Source of the DNA: SAR116 cluster bacterium MED-G04
Lineage (GTDB): Bacteria; Pseudomonadota; Alphaproteobacteria; Puniceispirillales; UBA1172
Assembly (NCBI GenBank): GCA_002457135.1
Contig: NTKX01000011.1
Location: 1 to 37,944, forward strand
Reading direction: 5' to 3'
DNA: 37,944 nt
Under the pieces are notes generated by a model. That model had not been told where the DNA came from. It saw only the letters and a list, made by a program, of their open reading frames with translations, and ran no database searches. Positions 8,611-15,952 of this stretch are shown in pieces; within the stretch, counting starts at the first letter, position 1, and every line of letters begins with the position of its first letter. A program made the translations under genes and the position numbers.

Positions 8611-9383
8611 CAGCCGTTATCCGATGACGGGGTCATGGGGCCTTCGGGGTGGCCGTGAACGAATTGATCCAGCACAGGGTTGCCGGTATCTTCCATTTTA
8701 TCCTTGGGGCCGTTCCAGATGATGCGGCCGTTATGCACCATGGCGACCTCATCAGCGATCACCTTGATGCTGGCCATGTCATGGCTGATGGTGATCGCGG
8801 TTGCGCCCAGCCGGTCAACCGCGCTCCGGATCAGCTTGTTGATGACCCCGGCGGTGATCGGGTCCAGCCCGGTTGTCGGCTCATCAAACAGCAGGATTTC
8901 AGGCCGGTCAGCGATTGCCCGGGCCAGGGCAACGCGTTTCTGCATCCCGCCAGATATTTCAGCCGGGAAGAGATCAAGCACCCGGGGTTCGAGATTGACC
9001 TCAGCCAGGACACTGGCGGCATAATCGCGGGCCTCATCCCGGCTCAGGGTCTTGCCCTGACGATAGCGGAAGATGACGTTTTCCCAGATCGTCAGGCTGT
9101 CAAACAGAGCGCCGCCCTGAAAAGTCATGCCGAATTTGCGCAAAGTTTCCTCACGCTGCTGGCGACTGGCGCCGAGCATTTCCTGGCCATCAACCCGGAT
9201 CGAACCGCTATCCGCCTCAATCAGGCCGAGCGCGCATTTCAGCAGCACCGATTTCCCTGTCCCCGATGCCCCGATGACCGCAACCGACTTGCCACGCGGG
9301 ATATCCAGATCAAGGTCTTTCAGCACAACCTTGTTGCCGAATGCCTTGCTGAGGCCGCGAATGATGATCTGGTTGTCCTGCAT
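8610..9383 (-). CDS. mlaF: MlaF-like ABC transporter ATP-binding protein
   Basis: This is the ATPase of a phospholipid-trafficking (Mla/Ttg2A-type) ABC transporter that maintains outer-membrane lipid asymmetry. The 257-residue protein has Walker A GASGTGKS at 38-45, the ABC signature ISGGMQKRVALARA, Walker B ILLFDEPTTGLD, and the switch histidine in ITISHDM. ISGGM rather than LSGGQ is typical of the MlaF branch. The permease MlaE gene ends 2 bases upstream. No MlaD (MCE) substrate-binding gene is present nearby, so the complete transporter must use a component encoded elsewhere. The Mla assignment is at subfamily level; the natural substrate is inferred. Confidence 0.9.
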   Translation of the reverse strand: MQDNQIIIRGLSKAFGNKVVLKDLDLDIPRGKSVAVIGASGTGKSVLLKCALGLIEADSGSIRVDGQEMLGASRQQREETLRKFGMTFQGGALFDSLTIWENVIFRYRQGKTLSRDEARDYAASVLAEVNLEPRVLDLFPAEISGGMQKRVALARAIADRPEILLFDEPTTGLDPITAGVINKLIRSAVDRLGATAITISHDMASIKVIADEVAMVHNGRIIWNGPKDKMEDTGNPVLDQFVHGHPEGPMTPSSDNG

Positions 9384-9385
9384 GG

Positions 9386-10165
9386 CTACCTCATGAACGC
9401 GATGCCGGTGATGAAGAAATCCGCAACAAGGATCAGGATAGCGGAATAGACAACAGCGTTGGTGGTGGCGCGGCCCACACCCTCAGCCCCGCGCCCGGAA
9501 TGATAGCCGTGGAAACAGCCCATGATCGACAGGATAAACCCGAACACCGCAGCCTTGATCAACCCGATGATCACATCAAAGGGTTCAAGATATTGCAGCG
9601 TGCTTTCGAGATAGGCACCCTGGTTGAAGCCGAGCTGGTAGATCGCCACGATATAACCGCCGAACACGCCGATGATATCCCCCACCAGGACGAGGAAAGG
9701 CAGGCACAGCGTGGCCGCCATCACCCTCGGGGCGATCAGGTACTGCATCGGCCTTGTCGCCAGGGTATCGAGGGCATCAATCTGGTCCGTCACCCGCATG
9801 GTGCCGATTTCAGCCGCCATGGATGCGCCGATGCGCCCCGCAACCATCAACCCGGCCAGCACGGGCCCCAGCTCCCTTGTGACGATCAGCACCACCACCG
9901 TGGCGACAGAACCTTCACCCTCGGCGGCGAAACGTTCGGTTCCGGTATAACTCTGCAACGCGATCACCATGCCGGAGAAGAGCGTCGTCAGCCCCACGAC
10001 AGGGAGCGAGAAATAACCGATATCAACGGCCTGCCTCAACAGTTGCCGCCAATACCATGGTGGCCTGAAAATCCAGAAAAGCGTGCTGGCGGTGAAAAGC
10101 GACAGCTTGCCGAACTGGGCCAGTAGCCCCAGCGCTGACTGGCCGGTGATCCGAAGAATATTCAT
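9386..10165 (-). CDS. mlaE: MlaE-like ABC transporter permease
   Basis: The permease of the MlaFE-type lipid ABC transporter is an integral inner-membrane protein. The 259-residue sequence has several hydrophobic segments and the conserved MlaE core: VTRELGPVLAGLMVAGRIGA, followed by EIGTMRVTDQIDALDTLA. Both are diagnostic of the family. A late motif, GYHSGRGAEGVGRATTNAVV, also fits MlaE. The gene lies 4 bases after alr and 2 bases before mlaF, so it belongs to the dnaB-alr-radA transcript. mlaD, mlaC and mlaB are not in the window. Confidence 0.92.
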   Translation of the reverse strand: MNILRITGQSALGLLAQFGKLSLFTASTLFWIFRPPWYWRQLLRQAVDIGYFSLPVVGLTTLFSGMVIALQSYTGTERFAAEGEGSVATVVVLIVTRELGPVLAGLMVAGRIGASMAAEIGTMRVTDQIDALDTLATRPMQYLIAPRVMAATLCLPFLVLVGDIIGVFGGYIVAIYQLGFNQGAYLESTLQYLEPFDVIIGLIKAAVFGFILSIMGCFHGYHSGRGAEGVGRATTNAVVYSAILILVADFFITGIAFMR

Positions 10166-10169
10166 GCGC

Positions 10170-11309
10170 CTAAAAATGGATTCTGTTCATGATATCCCCA
10201 TCATAATGCGGCGTTGCCCTGAGGCCAAGTCCTGTCAGGATATCATAACCGATTGTGCCGGACTGTGCCGCCATCGCATCGGCATCATAGCCATCATGGA
10301 TCAGTTCCACATAATCACCGGGGGTGAGGCTGTTATCGGGCCAGTCGGTGATGTCAATGACGACGGTATCCATCGACACCCGCCCGATGATCGGTGCGCT
10401 CAAGCCATTCCAGAAGGCATGCCCCTTGTTGCTGAGATGCCGCCGCACCCCGTCAGCATAGCCGCCTGCAATGGTCGCCAGCCGTGAAGGTCGGGTCAGG
10501 GTGGCAGTGGCGTTATAGCCGACAGTCTCCCCGGGGTTTGCGTCACGGATCTGCAAGACCCGGGCATGCAGGCTGATCACCGGTTGCAGGTGATCGCTGA
10601 AGGCTGGCACCGGCGAGAGGCCATAAAGCCCGATCCCGGGGCGTGTCACCTGATAATGGAACCCTTCCCCCAGCATGATCCCGCCGGTTGCGGCGATACT
10701 GGCGGGGGTATTGGCGGCGATACCGGGCAGGGTGGCCCGCATCGCATCGAACGCTGTCTTCTGCCGGGGATTCTGGGGGTTATCCGGCTCATCAGCGCTG
10801 GCGAGGTGGGAGAAGACAAGCCGCCAGTCCGCTGCCCCGAAATCGGGTGAGTTCACGATCCGCCCCAGCTCATCCGCCCCTGCACCAAGCCGGTTCATGC
10901 CGGTATCAAGCTGGAGCATGGCGGGCAGGGGAGTGCCAGCCTCACCCGCCCAGCGGGCGAAGAGGCCCAGATCATGGAGCGAATTGATGGTCGGGATGAC
11001 AGCCCGGTTCAGCACCGCCTCTCGGTCATGGCCGGTGATGCCGTCAAACACGGCGATGATGGCATCAGGCAGCACAGGATCAAGGATCTCTCTCAGCTCT
11101 GATGCTTCCTCATAGCCCGCGGTGAAAAACATCCTGCATCCGGCATGAACGAGGGTGAGGGCGATTTCACGGACACCATGGCCATAGGCATTGGCCTTGA
11201 TCACCGCCGCGCATTCAGCCTGACCCGAAAGGGTGTTGAGCGCGTCCCAGTTGGCCGCCAGCCTGTCCAGATCAATCCTTGCCACCAGGCGAGCATCAGG
11301 CCTGATCAT
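10170..11309 (-). CDS. alr: alanine racemase
   Basis: Alr interconverts L- and D-alanine with PLP and supplies D-alanine for peptidoglycan. The 379-residue product has the PLP lysine in VIKANAYGHG (Lys38) at the normal N-terminal position. The TIM-barrel part includes LDTGMNRLG and GIGLYGLSP. The C-terminal beta domain contains the GYNATATL segment, where the second catalytic tyrosine is expected, and GRVSMDTVVIDI. The ATG at 11307-11309 overlaps the dnaB stop as ATGA, so the two are probably translationally coupled. The length is normal, and linkage to dnaB is frequent in bacteria. No second racemase is in the window. Confidence 0.96.
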   Translation of the reverse strand: MIRPDARLVARIDLDRLAANWDALNTLSGQAECAAVIKANAYGHGVREIALTLVHAGCRMFFTAGYEEASELREILDPVLPDAIIAVFDGITGHDREAVLNRAVIPTINSLHDLGLFARWAGEAGTPLPAMLQLDTGMNRLGAGADELGRIVNSPDFGAADWRLVFSHLASADEPDNPQNPRQKTAFDAMRATLPGIAANTPASIAATGGIMLGEGFHYQVTRPGIGLYGLSPVPAFSDHLQPVISLHARVLQIRDANPGETVGYNATATLTRPSRLATIAGGYADGVRRHLSNKGHAFWNGLSAPIIGRVSMDTVVIDITDWPDNSLTPGDYVELIHDGYDADAMAAQSGTIGYDILTGLGLRATPHYDGDIMNRIHF

Positions 11310-12820
11310 TCGAAGCGTTCCGGCAGGCTTTCTTCCGCCACGTAATCAACAAACTGGGCGTGTTCGGCAATGAAGCTGGGTTGGATTGCGCCTGTGGGGC
11401 CGTGGCGTTGCTTGGCCACAATAACCTCAGCCCGGCCATGGGCCTTTTCAGCCCGCTCAAGCCAGCGCTGATGGCGCATGTTATAGGTTTCGTCCGTGTC
11501 GGTGTCGCGGCGTTCAGGCTCGCTCTTCGACAGGTAGTATTCTTCGCGGTAAACGAACATCACCACATCGGCATCCTGCTCGATTGATCCCGATTCCCTC
11601 AAATCAGCCAGGACGGGGCGTTTGTCTTCACGCTGTTCCACGGCACGGGAAAGCTGGGACAGGGCCAGGACCGGCACCTGCAATTCCTTGGCGATGGATT
11701 TCAGCATCCGCGAGATAGAGGAAATTTCCTGCACCCGGTTTTCCACCTTGTCGCCAAGGGGTGCGGATAGCAGCTGGAGGTAATCGACAACAATCAGGCC
11801 AAGCCCGCTGGTACGTTTCAGGCGGCGTGCCCGGCTGGATATCTGGGAAACCGAAATCGCCGGTGTGTCATCAATATAAAACGGTGCATTGCCGATTTCA
11901 CCGGCGGCACGCACCAGGTTATTGAACTGATCCTTGTTCAGCTCACCGCGCCTGATCTTGTCCGACGGGACCCCGGCCTTGGAGGACAGGATACGATTGG
12001 CCAGCTGATCCGATGACATTTCAAGCGAGAAGAACGCCACCTGTTGCGGGGTTTCGCCCGACAGGGTGGTGGTGGCCGCATGAAAGGCGATATTGGTGGC
12101 CAGCGCCGTCTTCCCCATACCGGGTCGGCCAGCCAGGATGATGAGATCGGATTTCTGCAACCCGCCAAGCAACTGGTCAAGGGTTCTGAGGCCAGACCCC
12201 ACACCCGATATGCCGCCCGCTGTCTTGGATGCCTCATCCGCCATCTTGAGCGCGGTATCAAGGGCCATGCTGAACGGGTTCAGCCCGCTTTGCCCCTGAT
12301 CGTTCTCGGCCAGGTTGAAGAGCCTCTGTTCAGCCTCCTCGATCATGGTGCTGGCCGGGGAGTTGAGGTCAGCAGAACGGGCCTTGCTGATCAGCTCATC
12401 CGATGACCGGATCAGCTCCCGCCTGAGATAGCATTCCCTCACGTCACGGGCGTATTCCGATGCTTCGGAGAGCGACAGCACGCTTTCCGCCAGCTCATTG
12501 AGGTAGGTTTCGATGTTCAGCCCGCCAAAACTGTCATCATTGGCGAAATAGCTTTTCAGCGTGATCGGGTTGGCGAGATTGCCGCGCCCCGTCAGGTTGC
12601 TGATCGCGGCAAAGATACGGCCATGGGCAGGATCAAAGAAATGGTCCTCCCGCAACCCGTCATCAATATTCTCAAGGATGCTGTTATCGAGCAAAAGCGC
12701 GCCCAGCAGTTCCTGTTCGGCCTCAAGGTTCTGGGGCAGTTGCCGGCCCAGACCCTCAGCCAGGGGAAAGGCGGCAACCTGACCATCGCTCATATTCTGT
12801 TTGGGATTGGGATCAGACAT
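11306..12820 (-). CDS. dnaB: replicative DNA helicase DnaB
   Basis: DnaB is the hexameric helicase that unwinds DNA at the replication fork. The 504-residue product has the N-terminal domain (PQNLEAEQELLGALLLDNS), then the RecA-like motor with Walker A GRPGMGKTA near residue 230. The motor also shows FSLEMSSDQL, VVDYLQLL and LADLRESGSIEQDAD. No intein is present. An open frame reaches ATG 12856, but that codon lies inside the terminator hairpin of the rplI transcript. The ATG at 12820, preceded by GGTGATGGA, gives a normal N-terminus and is preferred. The gene begins about 14 bases after the terminator T-run, so its own promoter or read-through must be arranged across that structure. Confidence 0.96.
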   Translation of the reverse strand: MSDPNPKQNMSDGQVAAFPLAEGLGRQLPQNLEAEQELLGALLLDNSILENIDDGLREDHFFDPAHGRIFAAISNLTGRGNLANPITLKSYFANDDSFGGLNIETYLNELAESVLSLSEASEYARDVRECYLRRELIRSSDELISKARSADLNSPASTMIEEAEQRLFNLAENDQGQSGLNPFSMALDTALKMADEASKTAGGISGVGSGLRTLDQLLGGLQKSDLIILAGRPGMGKTALATNIAFHAATTTLSGETPQQVAFFSLEMSSDQLANRILSSKAGVPSDKIRRGELNKDQFNNLVRAAGEIGNAPFYIDDTPAISVSQISSRARRLKRTSGLGLIVVDYLQLLSAPLGDKVENRVQEISSISRMLKSIAKELQVPVLALSQLSRAVEQREDKRPVLADLRESGSIEQDADVVMFVYREEYYLSKSEPERRDTDTDETYNMRHQRWLERAEKAHGRAEVIVAKQRHGPTGAIQPSFIAEHAQFVDYVAEESLPERFE

Positions 12821-12834
12821 TCCATCACCGTAGC

Positions 12835-12863
12835 AAAAAAAAGAGGCCACTGACATGGCCTCT
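12835..12863 (-). terminator. intrinsic terminator between rplI and dnaB
   Basis: On the minus strand AGAGGCC (12863-12857) pairs perfectly with GGCCTCT (12848-12842) around an 8-base loop. It is followed at once by a run of seven further T (12841-12835). This is a textbook rho-independent terminator for the rpsF-rpsR-rplI transcript. It ends 14 bases before the preferred dnaB start codon. Confidence 0.9.
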
Positions 12864-12878
12864 CTTCTTAGTTCGTTC

Positions 12879-12887
12879 TGTGGATAA
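12879..12887 (-). promoter_or_regulatory. perfect DnaA-box 9-mer upstream of dnaB
   Basis: The minus strand reads TTATCCACA, the consensus high-affinity DnaA box, in the short gap between the rplI stop and the terminator before dnaB. A single exact 9-mer is expected by chance roughly once in a few windows of this size. Its placement in a short non-coding gap next to the helicase gene is what makes it notable. Binding has not been shown. Confidence 0.5.
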
Positions 12888-12906
12888 CGGGGATATCGGG
12901 CAAAAC

Positions 12907-13629
12907 CTATTCCTTGGTTTCTTCCGTCTCTTCCCCGTTCTCTTCAGCAGCTTTATCAGCCGTCTCGTCACTGGCATCAGCATCGGCTTCAGCCGGAGCA
13001 TCAGCGGCTTCATCGGTGCTTTCAGCGGAGGCTGAGGAACCTGTGGTTTCCTCATCATCCTCATCTTCCATGGCGGCCATGCGATCAGCGGCTTCACGCG
13101 CAGCCTCGGCGGCCTCGGCCCGTTCACGTTCAGCAATATCGCTGATGATGGCACGGCCAAGACGCCGCTGTTCGGCGGCTTCATCCTCACTCCGGGCGAT
13201 GTTGACGGTAACGTCAACCGACACTTCGGGGTGCAGGACAATGCGGATCGGGAACAGCCCCAGGGTCTTGATCGCGGTATTCAGATCAACCTGGTTGCGG
13301 GTGATGGTCACACCCGCATCAATGATCCGGTCGGCGATATCACGGCTGCTGGCTGAACCATAGAGCTGGCCCATTTCAGAGGCGGCCCTGATCAGGGTCA
13401 CGCTCATGCCCTCCATCTTGGCGGCAACCTGTTCGGCCTCACCCTTGCGGGCGAGGTTTTCAGCCTCAAGCTGGGCGCGATCGGTTTCGAACCGCTTCTT
13501 GTTGGCTTCGGTTGCCCTCAACGCCTTGCCCTGGGGCAGGAGGAAATTGCGTGCATAGCCCGGCTTGACGGTGACAAGGTCACCCATTTGGCCAAGCTTT
13601 TCGATGCGTTCAAGCAGAATAACTTCCAT
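12907..13629 (-). CDS. rplI: 50S ribosomal protein L9 with long acidic tail
   Basis: L9 binds 23S rRNA and stabilises the large subunit. The N-terminal domain is canonical: [19 protein letters not shown], then [16 protein letters not shown]. The connecting helix and C-terminal domain, with [13 protein letters not shown] and [13 protein letters not shown], follow to about residue 150. The protein then continues for about 90 residues, first as a charged helix rich in A, E and R ([21 protein letters not shown]). After that comes a low-complexity acidic tail of A, E, D, S and T ending in EETEETKE. Typical bacterial L9 is about 150 residues, and alphaproteobacterial forms are often longer. A GGGAG stretch precedes the ATG. 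The gene follows rpsR by 11 bases and ends before a strong terminator. Confidence 0.96.
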   Translation of the reverse strand: MEVILLERIEKLGQMGDLVTVKPGYARNFLLPQGKALRATEANKKRFETDRAQLEAENLARKGEAEQVAAKMEGMSVTLIRAASEMGQLYGSASSRDIADRIIDAGVTITRNQVDLNTAIKTLGLFPIRIVLHPEVSVDVTVNIARSEDEAAEQRRLGRAIISDIAERERAEAAEAAREAADRMAAMEDEDDEETTGSSASAESTDEAADAPAEADADASDETADKAAEENGEETEETKE

Positions 13630-13640
13630 GATCGCGCTCC

Positions 13641-13895
13641 CTAGCTCAGGACATATGGCATCAGGGCGAGGTGACGGGCGCGCTTGATGGCGGTGGTCAG
13701 CTCACGCTGTTTTTTGGCGGAAACCGCAGAAATGCGGCTTGGGACGATTTTGCCCCGCTCGGTGGTGAAACGCTGCAACAGTTTGACATCCTTATAGTCA
13801 ATCTTGGGGGCGTTCGGACCCGAGAACGGGCAGGATTTGCGGCGACGGCCACCGGGACGGCGGACTGATTCGCGTTTGATGACTAGCTGGGCCAT
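13641..13895 (-). CDS. rpsR: 30S ribosomal protein S18
   Basis: S18 is a small basic protein of the 30S platform that binds together with S6. The 84-residue product has the family signature [20 protein letters not shown] and continues with [20 protein letters not shown], then [20 protein letters not shown]. The basic N-terminus ([14 protein letters not shown]) is typical of alphaproteobacterial S18. The gene starts 2 bases after rpsF, so the two partners are probably translated from one message. Length and spacing are normal. Confidence 0.98.
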   Translation of the reverse strand: MAQLVIKRESVRRPGGRRRKSCPFSGPNAPKIDYKDVKLLQRFTTERGKIVPSRISAVSAKKQRELTTAIKRARHLALMPYVLS

Positions 13896-13897
13896 GA

Positions 13898-14263
13898 TTA
13901 TTCCTTTCCGTCTGAATCTTTGCCGTCATAGGAACGGTCGCTTTTGTTCTGCATCATGATCGATGGTTCTTCATCAACCTCTTCAATCTTGATGGTCAGC
14001 ACCCGCAGGATATCCTCGTTCAGCCCGATGCGGCGATCGTATTCGTTCATGGTCTGGGCATCGGCTTCGACGTTAAGCAGGGTGTAGTGGCCTTTGCGGT
14101 TCTTGTTGATCCGGTAGGCAAGGGTCTTGAGGCCCCAGTATTCGTGTTTGTGGATTTTGCCGCCGGCCTCGGTGATGATGCTGGTCAGCTCTTCGGTCAT
14201 GGCTTCGACCTGTCCGGTCGAAATATCCTGACGCGCGATGAACACGCTCTCGTATAGTCGCAT
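13898..14263 (-). CDS. rpsF: 30S ribosomal protein S6
   Basis: S6 binds the central domain of 16S rRNA as a heterodimer with S18. The 121-residue product has the family start [15 protein letters not shown], the core [20 protein letters not shown] and the strand [11 protein letters not shown]. It ends in a charged low-complexity tail ([14 protein letters not shown]), as is common in alphaproteobacteria. The gene heads rpsF-rpsR-rplI. The leader upstream contains two perfect small hairpins that may serve S6:S18 autoregulation. A purine-rich stretch, AAGGGGA, precedes the ATG at 14261-14263. Confidence 0.98.
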   Translation of the reverse strand: MRLYESVFIARQDISTGQVEAMTEELTSIITEAGGKIHKHEYWGLKTLAYRINKNRKGHYTLLNVEADAQTMNEYDRRIGLNEDILRVLTIKIEEVDEEPSIMMQNKSDRSYDGKDSDGKE

Positions 14264-14285
14264 TGCGTTCCCCTTACGGCTAATC

Positions 14286-14331
14286 GGGTGATTTCCTCAC
14301 CCAAACCGGTGGATTATGCGTGTGCCACCGG
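14286..14331 (-). promoter_or_regulatory. two-hairpin rpsF leader, candidate S6:S18 regulatory site
   Basis: In the rpsF leader, CCGGTGG (14331-14325) pairs with CCACCGG (14312-14306) around a 12-base loop. GGGTGA (14302-14297) pairs with TCACCC (14291-14286) around a 5-base loop. The second hairpin ends 22 bases before the start codon. The first contains CACCG, the pentamer reported in S6:S18-binding mRNA leaders. The pairing is seen directly; the regulatory role is inference. Confidence 0.4.
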
Positions 14332-14416
14332 CAAGAGGTTGATATGAAGATACCATAACTGGCATCAGATGTAGCGGCGTTTTGGCACAGTCAGGGGTGT
14401 TTTGCAACAAAAATGC

Positions 14417-14449
14417 CGCCTTTGGTCTTGTGGAATACCCAAAGGCGGG
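14417..14449. repeat. perfect 10-bp inverted repeat in the rpsF/lyase divergent gap
   Basis: CCGCCTTTGG (14417-14426) and CCAAAGGCGG (14440-14449) form a 10-base perfect stem with a 13-base loop. On the minus strand the stem is followed by CATTTTTG; on the plus strand it is followed by a short T5 after ten bases. It could be a terminator-like insulator or a leader structure for either divergent gene. Confidence 0.6.
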
Positions 14450-14502
14450 GTAACAAATTTTTGGGGCAACGCATCATTCCCATTCTGCCCGGAGGCATCT
14501 TC

Positions 14503-15405
14503 ATGATCAAAGGCCTGATTTCACCGGTACTGACACCGTTCAATGATGATCTGACGGTGGCGGATGATCTCTATCTTGCGTTGGCAAAGCGTCTGCTTGA
14601 AACCGGCGGATGCGCTGGTCTGGCCCCCTTTGGAACAACCGGGGAGGCCCTGTCGGTCGGGATTGAGGAACGCATCGCGGCGCTCGATTGCCTGATTGAT
14701 GGCGGCATTGACCCCTCGGTGATGATCCCCGGTACCGGGCTGACCAACCTGATTGATACAGCCAGGCTGACGCGCCATGCCGTTGAGCGTGGCTGCGCCG
14801 GGGCGATGATCCTGCCCGCGTTCTATTTTAAGGGTGTCAGTGATGAAGGGCTGTTTGATTATTTCAGCCGTCTGATCGCGATGGTTGACCATCCCGACCT
14901 CAAAATCTACCTCTATCATATCCCTCAGGTTTCGGGGGTCGGGCTTTCGATTCCGCTGGTCAGGCGCTTGCATGAAACTTTCCCCGACTGTGTCGTCGGG
15001 ATCAAGGACAGCTCAGGTGACTGGGACAACACCAAAGCCTTGCTTGAGATTAAATCGCTCATTACCTATCCGGGGTCTGAACTGCCGGTAATTGATGCAA
15101 TCCGGATGGGTGCGCCCGGCTGTATTTCAGCCACCGCCAACCTCAACGGCAACGGCATCAGCACGGTCATCGAGCATTGCCACAAAGGCCAGTGGGATGA
15201 TGCTGAACAGGCACACGCGATGGTGAAATCCATTCGCATGCTGTTTCAGGATTACGCCCCGATCCCGGCCCAGAAAGCCCTGCTTTCGAGGGCGACCGGT
15301 GATACGCGCTGGAATAATCTGCGGCCACCACTCATGGCAATGCCCGAAGAGAACGTTATCGCGCTTGAAAATGAACTGAAAACCCAATTCGGTTTTTCCG
15401 TTTGA
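14503..15405 (+). CDS. dihydrodipicolinate synthase/NAL family lyase (not canonical DapA)
   Basis: This 300-residue protein belongs to the class I aldolase superfamily that includes DapA, N-acetylneuraminate lyase and several 2-oxo-acid aldolases. It has the substrate loop FGTTGE, the tyrosine in YHIP and the Schiff-base lysine in VGIKDSSGD. The segment after the tyrosine reads QVSG, where lysine-pathway DapA has an arginine (SRTG) that binds the second carboxylate. This protein is therefore probably not the lysine enzyme, and its substrate is unknown. GGAGG at 14491-14495 lies 7 bases before the ATG at 14503 and fixes the start; the open frame further upstream runs through the inverted repeat. 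The gene stands alone between rpsF (divergent) and nuoA. Confidence 0.85.
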   Translation: MIKGLISPVLTPFNDDLTVADDLYLALAKRLLETGGCAGLAPFGTTGEALSVGIEERIAALDCLIDGGIDPSVMIPGTGLTNLIDTARLTRHAVERGCAGAMILPAFYFKGVSDEGLFDYFSRLIAMVDHPDLKIYLYHIPQVSGVGLSIPLVRRLHETFPDCVVGIKDSSGDWDNTKALLEIKSLITYPGSELPVIDAIRMGAPGCISATANLNGNGISTVIEHCHKGQWDDAEQAHAMVKSIRMLFQDYAPIPAQKALLSRATGDTRWNNLRPPLMAMPEENVIALENELKTQFGFSV

Positions 15406-15441
15406 GGGCCAACAATTCACCCGTTCCGGCTATGATTATCC

Positions 15442-15470
15442 TTGATCTGGCGGGCGCAAACTGGAATAAG
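15442..15470 (+). promoter_or_regulatory. possible promoter of the nuo operon
   Basis: TTGATC (15442-15447) and AATAAG (15465-15470) are separated by 17 bases, 22 bases upstream of the nuoA start. Each hexamer shares four bases with the sigma-70 consensus. The 87-base gap after the lyase gene holds no obvious terminator, so partial read-through from that gene is also possible. Confidence 0.35.
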
Positions 15471-15492
15471 GCAAGATGAAAAGGGGAGTAGT

Positions 15493-15858
15493 ATGCAGGA
15501 ATACCTGATCGAATATTTGCCCATTGCTGTTTTTCTGGCGATCGCCGTGGCTCTTGCCGGTGCTTTTGTTATCGGATCTGTTATTGTCGGGGCGCAGCGC
15601 CCGGACCCTGAAAAACTCAGCGCGTATGAGTGCGGCTTTGAGGCATTTGATGATTCCCGCAGCCGCTTTGATATCCGTTTCTACCTTGTTGCCATTCTGT
15701 TTATCATTTTTGATCTGGAAGTGGCGTTTCTGTTCCCCTGGGCTGTGTCCCTGGGCAAGATCGGTGCCTTCGGTTTCTGGTCGATGATGGTTTTCCTGAC
15801 AGTGCTGACCGTCGGGTTTGTCTACGAATGGAAAAAGGGCGCTCTTGAGTGGGACTAA
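15493..15858 (+). CDS. nuoA: NADH-quinone oxidoreductase subunit A
   Basis: NuoA is a membrane subunit of respiratory complex I. The 121-residue product has three hydrophobic segments, at about 9-30, 62-85 and 90-112. It also has the conserved loop [20 protein letters not shown], which takes part in the quinone-site region, and the family segment [29 protein letters not shown] at 15481-15488 gives a good ribosome binding site for the ATG at 15493; a longer open frame from 15442 is not needed. It is the first of 14 contiguous nuo genes. Confidence 0.96.
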   Translation: MQEYLIEYLPIAVFLAIAVALAGAFVIGSVIVGAQRPDPEKLSAYECGFEAFDDSRSRFDIRFYLVAILFIIFDLEVAFLFPWAVSLGKIGAFGFWSMMVFLTVLTVGFVYEWKKGALEWD

Positions 15859-15874
15859 GAGGACTGCAAGAGCG
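15840..15874 (+). repeat. 8-bp inverted repeat across the nuoA stop
   Basis: CGCTCTTG (15840-15847) pairs perfectly with CAAGAGCG (15867-15874) around a 19-base loop that contains the nuoA stop codon. A second, weaker hairpin (GGCAGG/CCTGTC, 15897-15914) follows before nuoB. Neither has a T-run, so mRNA processing or stability is a likelier role than termination. Confidence 0.5.
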
Positions 15875-15952
15875 TTATCAATTTACTGGAATTGCGGGCA
15901 GGTTACGGCCTGTCGCTTCATGGATGTGACTGATCATGAAAGGGAAAACTGA

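Noticed and set aside
12821-12856. Longer DnaB start at 12856
   Set aside because: The codon lies inside the rplI terminator hairpin, so an RNA from upstream would rarely include it as a functional start.
14413-14502. N-terminal extension of the lyase by 30 residues
   Set aside because: The extension runs through the inverted repeat at 14417-14449, adds nothing known in the family, and GGAGG stands right before ATG 14503.
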